17,308 bases of DNA from CAYQZD01 sp964421875 (GTDB lineage Bacteria > Electryoneota > Tariuqbacteria > Tariuqbacterales > Tariuqbacteraceae). Location: the NCBI GenBank assembly GCA_964421875.1, contig CAYQZD010000078.1, forward strand, positions 1-17,308. Direction: 5' to 3'. The notes beneath the pieces are model-generated. The model made no database searches, had not been told where the DNA came from, and saw only the letters and a program-made list of their open reading frames with translations. How positions within the stretch are numbered: the first letter of the stretch is position 1; each line of letters starts with the position of its first letter. Shown here one piece after another: positions 7,576 to 13,308 of this stretch. The position numbers and the translations under genes are program-made.

Positions 7576-7598
7576 GGTGGGTTAAGAACCCACCCTAC
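7576..7598. repeat. 23-base palindromic repeat, copy 2 (inverted)
   Basis: GGTGGGTT (7576-7583), AAG, AACCCACC (7587-7594) and CTAC: the exact reverse complement of 5638-5660. It is preceded by a T-run (7569-7574), so read on the minus strand it is a plausible rho-independent terminator; on the plus strand it is not. Confidence 0.8.
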
Positions 7599-7624
7599 AA
7601 ACTGCATGTTGAAAGCGGCTTTCG

Positions 7625-7646
7625 GATTCCGGACAAGCCGGAATGA
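7625..7646. repeat. Hairpin repeat, GATTCC...GGAATGAC type
   Basis: ATTCCGG (7626-7632) and CCGGAAT (7638-7644) form a perfect 7-bp stem with an ACAAG loop. Its ends match those of the element at 374-414 read on the other strand, so both seem to belong to one family of dispersed hairpins. Confidence 0.6.
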
Positions 7647-7655
7647 CGCTGCTTT

Positions 7656-7686
7656 TGGGGACACACGGATTTTCAGTCCGTTGCTC
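7656..7686 (-). pseudogene. tRNA-Phe(GAA) core fragment
   Basis: Read on the minus strand these 31 bases give GAGC (end of the D-stem), A, an anticodon arm with the 5-bp stem ACGGA/TCCGT, the 7-base loop CTGAAAA (T33, anticodon GAA, A37), the variable loop GTGTC and the start of a T-stem. This matches the central part of bacterial tRNA-Phe genes as I remember them. The acceptor stem, most of the D-arm and the T-loop are missing on both sides, so it is a fragment, not a working gene. It may be the remnant of an attachment site. Confidence 0.6.
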
Positions 7687-7707
7687 CGGTTTTGTCGGCG
7701 TCTAAAG

Positions 7708-7768
7708 AACCTGCGATGCAAACCTGCAAACTTGCCGACTTGCAGACTTGCCGACTTGTCAACTCTAA
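7708..7768 (+). repeat. Octamer tandem array 2
   Basis: After one AACCTGCG unit (7708-7715) and a 5-base break, period-8 units follow without gaps: AACCTGCA 7721, AACTTGCC 7729, GACTTGCA 7737, GACTTGCC 7745, GACTTGTC 7753, AACTCTAA 7761. The 366-base gap 7477-7842 otherwise contains only the direct repeat, palindrome, hairpin and tRNA fragment listed separately. Confidence 0.85.
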
Positions 7769-7842
7769 AACTTTTTTGGTTCCGGCTCGTCAGGGTTGGG
7801 ATAAAGTTCCGACCTACAAATAACAAAATGGAAGGCTGAACT

Positions 7843-9198
7843 ATGACCAATGATATCAAAACCTCGGTGATATATTGCGGCGATTGCCTTAAGCATCTCA
7901 AGAATCTTCCTGATAATTCAATTGACCTACTTTATATCGACCCGCCGTTTAACTCCAACAGGAATTACGAGATGTTTTGGGGTGATACAAAAGAGAAGAG
8001 AGCATTTGAAGATAGATTCGGCGCAGCGGAACACTATGTGAATTGGATGACTCCAAGGTTGATACATATGGTTAGAATTCTTAAAGAAACCGCCAGTTTT
8101 TATTACCATTGTGATTGGCATGCCTCACATTACATTAAGATAAAACTCGACCAGATGTTTGGATTTAACAACTTTTTATCAGAGATTGTATGGTGTTATA
8201 AAGAAAGAGGAATCTCAAAAAGATATTGGAATAGAAAACATGACACAATATTATTCTACGCTAAGAAAGCTGCTAAAAATATTTTCAATTTTGAGGAAGT
8301 TCGAGAACCATACTCAGAAGATTATATGAAGAAATTTAAGTACAAGGACGAAAAAGGGAAATATATGATTAGAGGAAGAAATATAAATGGGAGCCCAGTG
8401 CAAAGAGCTGATGGATTAACACCGGAAGCGGAAAACAAATATCCTGACCTTACATACAGGCAGTACTTAAAAGAGGGTATGTTGCCGATTGACTGGTGGA
8501 TTATACCTTTGTTAAACAAAGCGGCAAAAGAAAGATTGGGTTATCCGACACAAAAACCTTTAGAGTTGTTAAAAAAAATAATCAAAGCTTCATCGAATGC
8601 CAACGATGTAGTGCTTGACGCATTCTGTGGATGTGGAACTACCCTTGTGGCGGCGCAGCAACTTGGAAGAAAGTGGATTGGAATCGATATTTCTCCAACC
8701 GCGTGCCGTGTAATGGCAAAAAGGCTTAAGGATGTTTGCGGATTAAAGGAAGGAATTGATTTCGTTGTCAGAGATTTGCCGAAAACACTAAAGGAACTTC
8801 AAAAATATCCTCCTTTCGAATTTCAAAACTGGGCTATTAATGCCCTCGGCGGTATCCCATCCGCAAGAAAAGTAGGAGATATGGGAATCGATGGTTATAT
8901 ATACCCCGTGGTAGATGTATCTATAAGAAAAGAAGAAGGTTCAGACCTGTTTGGAGAAATGGATAAGCGGATTCCTGTCCAAGTTAAACAAACCAAAGCG
9001 CGCCGTCCAGATATAGACGCATTTGAAACTGCCATTCGCAGAGACAATCGAAGTGTCGGTTTTTTTGTAGCATTGGAATACACGTCAAATGCAATTAGAG
9101 AAATTGAAAGAGTTAAACGAGAGGAGGGATTACAGATAATTCCGTTTACCGCACAAGAAATTCTTGATGAAGAAGCAAAGGTCAACGATTACTTTTAG
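7843..9198 (+). CDS. Beta-class DNA methyltransferase fused to Mrr-like nuclease domain
   Basis: A 451-residue bifunctional restriction-modification-type protein. The first 300 residues are an amino-methyltransferase (N6-adenine or N4-cytosine): catalytic motif IV DPPF at 33-36 comes before the SAM-binding motif I DAFCGCGTT at 259-267, the beta-class order, with YPTQKP between; the central 130-220 segment is the likely target-recognition part. From about 325 the protein continues with ALGGIPSARKVGDMGIDGY and IPVQVKQTKARRPD: Asp350 and Gln380-x-Lys382 fit the PD-(D/Q)xK core of Mrr-type endonucleases. Thus one chain could both modify and cut DNA, or the second domain could recognise DNA only. 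GGAAGG seven bases before ATG 7843 fixes the start. No separate restriction gene is seen nearby. The gene is bracketed by about 65-base direct repeats. Confidence 0.85.
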   Translation: MTNDIKTSVIYCGDCLKHLKNLPDNSIDLLYIDPPFNSNRNYEMFWGDTKEKRAFEDRFGAAEHYVNWMTPRLIHMVRILKETASFYYHCDWHASHYIKIKLDQMFGFNNFLSEIVWCYKERGISKRYWNRKHDTILFYAKKAAKNIFNFEEVREPYSEDYMKKFKYKDEKGKYMIRGRNINGSPVQRADGLTPEAENKYPDLTYRQYLKEGMLPIDWWIIPLLNKAAKERLGYPTQKPLELLKKIIKASSNANDVVLDAFCGCGTTLVAAQQLGRKWIGIDISPTACRVMAKRLKDVCGLKEGIDFVVRDLPKTLKELQKYPPFEFQNWAINALGGIPSARKVGDMGIDGYIYPVVDVSIRKEEGSDLFGEMDKRIPVQVKQTKARRPDIDAFETAIRRDNRSVGFFVALEYTSNAIREIERVKREEGLQIIPFTAQEILDEEAKVNDYF

Positions 9199-9280
9199 AC
9201 ATAATGCATAATGTCATATTTGATAGGCATCTATAAACACATCAGAAAGCGATGTTTCTATAATTATTTTGAAACAGTGT

Positions 9281-9345
9281 TCAAAATCATCCGACATATT
9301 TTCCCCAAACTCGCCAACTCCCTAACCTGCAAACCTGCAAACTTG
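9281..9345 (+). repeat. Direct repeat flanking methyltransferase, right copy
   Basis: Near-identical to 7479-7542. It lies about 80 bases after the methyltransferase stop and ends exactly where the probable start codon of the M36 protease (9346) begins. Since the left copy is non-coding, the reading frame upstream of 9346 is probably not translated. Confidence 0.85.
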
Positions 9346-9387
9346 ATGACTTGCCGACTTGCCGACTTGCTGACTTGCGGACTTGTA
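9324..9387 (+). repeat. Octamer tandem array 3, inside the protease signal peptide
   Basis: Eight consecutive period-8 units: AACCTGCA, AACCTGCA, AACTTGAT, GACTTGCC, GACTTGCC, GACTTGCT, GACTTGCG, GACTTGTA. Because 24 bases make eight codons, the frame through it repeats every eight residues (SLTC, LMTC, LLTC spaced by eight). It encodes the front part of the signal peptide of the M36 protease. Confidence 0.88.
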
Positions 9388-12312
9388 TACGCCTTATTGG
9401 CTATTCCGGCGTTTGCCAAACATACACCGGAGAGCGAATACCGCGGCTTCGCCGCCCCTCCCCCCGGCGCGCCGTTGTCAGCGAAATGGGAGGGGGAAAG
9501 GGGCGTCCTTTCCCGCTGGTATGCAAGTATTCAGATAAGTGAATCCGAGTTTTTGGCGCGGGCGGGGGCGTCTTTAGGACTGGCGGACGGAAGGTCGGAG
9601 CTTTACCTGTCGGATTCCGGGGGAGCCGGAATGACAGGTTTGTTCACGCACCGATTCAAGCGCTACCGGCAGCGGTATCAAGGCTACCGGGTGAAGGACG
9701 GAGAACTGGCGCTAAGCCTCGACCGGGCGGGGAACGTTGTCAGCGTTTTCAACCATCTTTACCCCATCCGTGAATTCCACTCCTTTCCCGCTCTGTCTCA
9801 AAGCGCCAGCCGTGACATTGCGGTTCAGAACATCGATATGAGCGATTTGCGCGCCCCGGAGACGGTGGAAACCGTTATCGCGGTTATCGAAGGCATACCT
9901 CATCTGGTTCACCAGTGGCGGATTCCGGCGCGGGAGCCCTACGGCGATTGGGAGATTTTAGTGGACGCTAATACAGGCGAGGTTGTGTCCCGGCGCGACC
10001 TCAGAGTGTTCTATGTCACCGGGCGGGGGCAGGTGTTCATCCCCGACCCCAAGACCGCGATTGAGAGCGACACGCTGCGGGATATGAACGACGCCAACGA
10101 AGCCATCCCCCTCGCCTGCTATTCCACCGTCGATTTGCAGGAACTCGACGACCCTATCGGCGGGGTGTATTATCTTTCGGGGCGGTTTGTCGATACCAGC
10201 CCCACATCTAACCGGGCGGCTGAGACCAGCCCCGATTTCCTCTACCTGCGACAGGACGACCGCTTTGAGGAAGCCAATGTCTATTACCACCTGGACACTT
10301 TCCACCGCTACATAATCTCTATCGGATTCGACAGCGTTATCAACCGCCCGCAGCAGTGCGATGTCAACGGCACTACGGAGGACAATTCCTGGTTTTCGCC
10401 GCTGACCGGAGTGATTACCTACGGCTCCGGCGGAGTGGACGACGGCGAGGACGCGGATGTCATAATCCACGAATACGGGCACGCTATCCAATACGACATC
10501 CAGGGCGGATTGAGCGGCGGGCACACCGGCGCTATGGGGGAGGGATTCTCCGACTATATCGCCGGGACCTACAGCCTGCGGCTGAACCTCAATTTCCATC
10601 CGGAATGGGTTTTCACCTGGGACGGGCACAACGAATTTTGGTCGGGAAGGTGGCTGAACCGGCCCTACCACTATCCCCAGCACGCGGGCGGACCCGTTCA
10701 CGATTCGGGGCAGCTCTGGTCGGCGGGACTCATCGATGTCTGGTACGACGTCCCTGACACCGAAATCTGGGACGCGATAGTGTTCCAGCATCATTATTAC
10801 TTAGGAAACGGCGCCACGATGGAGGACGCCGCCAACGCCATCCTGCTAGCGGACATCAACCTCAACAACGCCCAATACCGCTGGATAATCATTGAGAACT
10901 TCACAGCGCGGGGATTCGTGGACTCTTCTTACCTCGTTCCCGTCATTGCGCACCAGCCTTTGCGGGATACGGAGGACACTACCCTCGCCTCTTTCCCAAT
11001 AACTGCGCGCATCACCTCGAATACTCCACTGGATACGGCTTCGATACTGCTGTTCTGGGGTGTGGACGGTGTTATCGACGATTCTGCGCAATTCACCGTA
11101 GCGGGGGAGGACAGTTTCACCGCGGTCATCCCCGGTCCCTTCAACCGCCAGACCGTGAACTACTACATCAACGCCGCCGACATCTACGGCGGGCTGGGAC
11201 TGAATCCGCCGGAAGCTCCGGCGGCGCTGCATTCCTTCTATGTGGGGCCCGACACCATCGCGCCGGAAATCGTAAGCCTGACCCAGCCCGGAAACACTAT
11301 CTTCCCCAACGGCTACGGCAAGATGGAAATCACGGCGCGGGACAACATAGGGCTCGCCGAAGTGCGATTCCATTTCCGTCAGACGGGAAACACCTACCGT
11401 TCATACGGTATGACTCCGGCCGGCGGGGACACCTTCACCGCCGACTACTCCTGGAGGGGGCTTGAACCTCTGGAATCGTACTATTACTACATCTCTGCGC
11501 AGGACAATTCCAGCCGGAGTAACCGTACAGTAAGCCCTGAGTATTCCTTCCTTTTGGAAGACAGCGTTGTGTTCGATGATTTTGAGAGGGGCCTAAGCAA
11601 CTGGGAAATCGCAGGGGGATGGGACCTGCAGACGGGGCAAAGCTTTTCCCCCCCCTCAGCGGTCAACGACCGCGCCGGAGCGGGAGCGGCAGCCCCCCGG
11701 GAGATGATTATCACCCTGGCGCATCCCTGGCTGACAGCAGGCTTATCCGACCTGTATCTGGGGTACCAATCCCTGCATTTTTTCCTGCCGCAGAACGATA
11801 CCGGCTTTGTTGAAGTCTCTCAGGGGGCAGGCTGGATTCCGCTGGACACCGTTACCGGAGTCTCCGGATTATGGGAACCGCGAGCGGTCCATCTCGGCGG
11901 TTTCCTGAACGGGGATTCGCTGGCGGTGAGGTTCCGCACCTTAGCGGACACTTCCGCGCCCCATCACGGGCCCGGCTGGTACATCGACGATGTCACAGTC
12001 AGCACCCTGCCTCAGGTGGCGCTTGATAAGCCATCAGTGACTACATCGCCGGAGAGGTTCACCCTTGAGCGTATCGCCCCCAATCCCGGCAACGGTGAAT
12101 TCGAAATCGCCTTTACACTCCCTGAGGCGGGGAGGGTGGAAGCCAAGGTTTTCAATATTCGAGGCTGCGAGGTGGCGCGTTTGGCTGAAGGCAGCTTCCC
12201 CGCCGGAAACAATGTGATAAACTGGCAAAGCCGCGAATCATCTGGTATCTACTTCCTCGAAATCGCTTTTGGAGGGGAGAAAATTTACCGGAAAATTGTA
12301 TTGATGAAATAA
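9346..12312 (+). CDS. Secreted M36-like metalloprotease with T9SS sorting domain
   Basis: A 988-residue extracellular zinc protease (fungalysin-type). From ATG 9346, residues 1-24 make a signal peptide ending AIPAFA. A fungalysin/thermolysin-type propeptide follows (QRYQGYRVKDGELAL, and a PepSY-like DWEILVDANTGEVVSRRDL stretch). The catalytic domain has HEYGH with zinc ligands His375 and His379 and base Glu376, the third ligand Glu399 in MGEGFSDYIA, and the VHDSGQLW segment (His452) typical of M36. Then come two beta-sandwich regions, a jelly-roll-like DDFERGLSNWEI module, and a Por-type sorting domain (IAPNPGNGEF...GIYFLEI...IVLMK). An ATG at 9211 gives 45 more residues, but that part includes duplicated non-coding repeat and no Shine-Dalgarno, so I prefer 9346 with moderate confidence. 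Likely cleaves exogenous protein after export via type IX secretion. Confidence 0.86.
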   Translation: MTCRLADLLTCGLVYALLAIPAFAKHTPESEYRGFAAPPPGAPLSAKWEGERGVLSRWYASIQISESEFLARAGASLGLADGRSELYLSDSGGAGMTGLFTHRFKRYRQRYQGYRVKDGELALSLDRAGNVVSVFNHLYPIREFHSFPALSQSASRDIAVQNIDMSDLRAPETVETVIAVIEGIPHLVHQWRIPAREPYGDWEILVDANTGEVVSRRDLRVFYVTGRGQVFIPDPKTAIESDTLRDMNDANEAIPLACYSTVDLQELDDPIGGVYYLSGRFVDTSPTSNRAAETSPDFLYLRQDDRFEEANVYYHLDTFHRYIISIGFDSVINRPQQCDVNGTTEDNSWFSPLTGVITYGSGGVDDGEDADVIIHEYGHAIQYDIQGGLSGGHTGAMGEGFSDYIAGTYSLRLNLNFHPEWVFTWDGHNEFWSGRWLNRPYHYPQHAGGPVHDSGQLWSAGLIDVWYDVPDTEIWDAIVFQHHYYLGNGATMEDAANAILLADINLNNAQYRWIIIENFTARGFVDSSYLVPVIAHQPLRDTEDTTLASFPITARITSNTPLDTASILLFWGVDGVIDDSAQFTVAGEDSFTAVIPGPFNRQTVNYYINAADIYGGLGLNPPEAPAALHSFYVGPDTIAPEIVSLTQPGNTIFPNGYGKMEITARDNIGLAEVRFHFRQTGNTYRSYGMTPAGGDTFTADYSWRGLEPLESYYYYISAQDNSSRSNRTVSPEYSFLLEDSVVFDDFERGLSNWEIAGGWDLQTGQSFSPPSAVNDRAGAGAAAPREMIITLAHPWLTAGLSDLYLGYQSLHFFLPQNDTGFVEVSQGAGWIPLDTVTGVSGLWEPRAVHLGGFLNGDSLAVRFRTLADTSAPHHGPGWYIDDVTVSTLPQVALDKPSVTTSPERFTLERIAPNPGNGEFEIAFTLPEAGRVEAKVFNIRGCEVARLAEGSFPAGNNVINWQSRESSGIYFLEIAFGGEKIYRKIVLMK

Positions 12313-12326
12313 CCATCAAGGATGGT
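12312..12326 (+). terminator. Weak hairpin after the M36 protease gene
   Basis: ACCATC, AAG loop, GATGGT, followed by ATCTTTT. A 6-bp stem directly after the stop codon with an interrupted T-rich tail; a poor rho-independent terminator at best. Confidence 0.35.
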
Positions 12327-12411
12327 ATCTTTTCGCGGCCATCCGCAACGAAAAATGAAAAATTATCGGCTCGCGTTTTAGCGCTGCCGCTATTTTCAGG
12401 ATAAGCTTTTA

Positions 12412-12528
12412 TGCGCCTTGCGGCGCACAACTTAGCATGAAAATGCTACCGGCCGCTTGTCTGCATTCCCATGCAGGAGCGTGGGAACGAGGCGGATGTC
12501 AGGTCTCCGCTTCGCTAAAGACCTGACA
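12412..12528. repeat. Cluster of three hairpin repeats
   Basis: Within the 310-base gap 12313-12622 are TGCGCC/GGCGCA (12412-12427, loop TTGC), TTCCCA/TGGGAA (12466-12487, inside a CATTCCCATGCAGGAGCGTG element resembling a dispersed repeat seen in many bacterial genomes) and a perfect 10-bp stem TGTCAGGTCT/AGACCTGACA (12497-12506 and 12519-12528). No coding sequence is supported here. Confidence 0.6.
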
Positions 12529-12572
12529 TAACGCAACACTTCCTGATGCGGTATTCAACTCACTGAAATTTC

Positions 12573-12610
12573 GACTTGATGACTTGGCGACTTGCAGACT
12601 TTAAGACTTA
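12573..12610 (+). repeat. Octamer tandem array 4
   Basis: GACTTGAT, GACTTGGC, GACTTGCA, GACTTTAA, GACTTA: five period-8 units of the same family as those at 7521, 7721 and 9324, ending 12 bases before the next start codon. Confidence 0.82.
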
Positions 12611-12622
12611 TTTTCAAGGTAA

Positions 12623-12967
12623 ATGCGCATCGATTCTTATAAATTCGGCAGAATCGTTATCGATGGGAAGAGGTACGCCAACGACCTCATTATTCTGCCG
12701 GACCGCTTGAAGACCGATTGGTGGCGGGAAAAGGGGCATGTTTTCGGACTGCGGGACTGCGAGGAAATTTTCGCGGCGGAGCCGGATTTTATTGTGTTCG
12801 GTTTGGGAGCTTATACTCTGGTTAAGCTTTCTCAAGACTTGTTGGACGAAATCAGAGAACGCCGCCTTAAGTATGCCGCGCTGGATACCAAGGAGGCCTG
12901 TGGTCTCTACAATGAGAAAGCGGAAGCGGGAATCAGGACCGTAGCAGCGTTACATCTTACCTGTTGA
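12623..12967 (+). CDS. Mth938-domain protein (NDUFAF3/DUF498 family)
   Basis: A 114-residue protein matching the Mth938-like family from end to end: IDSYKFGRIVIDGKRYANDLIILP, the WWREKGH block, an FIVFGLGAYTLVKLS strand-turn-helix, LDTKEACGLYN and the C-terminal VAALHLTC, the family's most recognisable end. The fold is a compact alpha/beta domain; the eukaryotic relative NDUFAF3 helps assemble respiratory complex I, but the bacterial role is unknown and no catalytic site is apparent. The start ATG 12623 has only a short AAGG upstream at a tight spacing, and the octamer array ends just ahead of it. It stands alone between two repeat-filled gaps; no operon partner is evident. Confidence 0.88.
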   Translation: MRIDSYKFGRIVIDGKRYANDLIILPDRLKTDWWREKGHVFGLRDCEEIFAAEPDFIVFGLGAYTLVKLSQDLLDEIRERRLKYAALDTKEACGLYNEKAEAGIRTVAALHLTC

Positions 12968-13100
12968 GGAACCGACGCGGTTCGCGTGCGACGGCAGTCC
13001 AAAACATTATCGCCATGAGTAAAATTTATGTCATAGGGCATAATATTTGCTATTTCTTTAACAATTGGTTATATTTTATAGATTCGGCATAAACAGGTTA

Positions 13101-13219
13101 TCCAAAAATGTCATTGCGAGGACGCCATAAGCGGACGAAGCAATCTGTAAGGCTATATTAATCAATAAGATTGCTTCGCTTCGCTCGCAATGCCAGAATG
13201 CAATTATGCTATTTTTGGA
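13101..13219. repeat. MITE-like nested inverted repeat
   Basis: A 119-base element with outer ends TCCAAAAAT (13101-13109) and ATTTTTGGA (13211-13219), and inner complementary blocks CATTGCGAG/CTCGCAATG (13112-13120, 13184-13192) and CGAAGCAATCT/AGATTGCTTCG (13136-13146, 13168-13178). No target-site duplication is evident and no transposase is encoded. It occupies the 341-base gap 12968-13308, the rest of which is AT-rich (about 13020-13090) with nothing definite. Confidence 0.7.
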
Positions 13220-13297
13220 CAGTCTGATAATACCGGATTTATGTGCAGATTTTTCATTCTAATAATAAGACTATTATTAACAAACAAAGATACATCC

Positions 13298-13305
13298 GAG
13301 GAGAG
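13298..13305 (+). promoter_or_regulatory. Strong Shine-Dalgarno fixing the C25 protease start
   Basis: GAGGAGAG stands just before ATG 13309. The in-frame ATG at 13243 has no such site and would put 22 charged residues before the signal peptide. Confidence 0.8.
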
Positions 13306-13308
13306 AGA

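Noticed and set aside
7645..7702. Functional tRNA-Phe gene
   Set aside because: Only the central part matches; acceptor stem, D-loop conserved GG and T-arm TTCGA are missing.
7540..7839. Plus-strand frame of about 99 residues between the unknown gene and the methyltransferase
   Set aside because: It is made of the octamer array, palindrome, hairpin repeat and tRNA fragment, so it is open by chance.
9211..9345. ATG at 9211 as the M36 protease start
   Set aside because: It would give a 69-residue leader, part of which is a copy of a non-coding repeat, and no Shine-Dalgarno precedes it. Not excluded entirely.
9324..9387. CRISPR array
   Set aside because: The unit is only 8 bases with no spacers, and there are no cas genes nearby.
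9958..10794. Long open frame on the minus strand opposite the M36 protease
   Set aside because: It has no recognisable domain, no ribosome binding site, and is a by-product of GC-rich coding on the plus strand. The same applies to minus-strand frames at 15403-16113 and 16213-16914.
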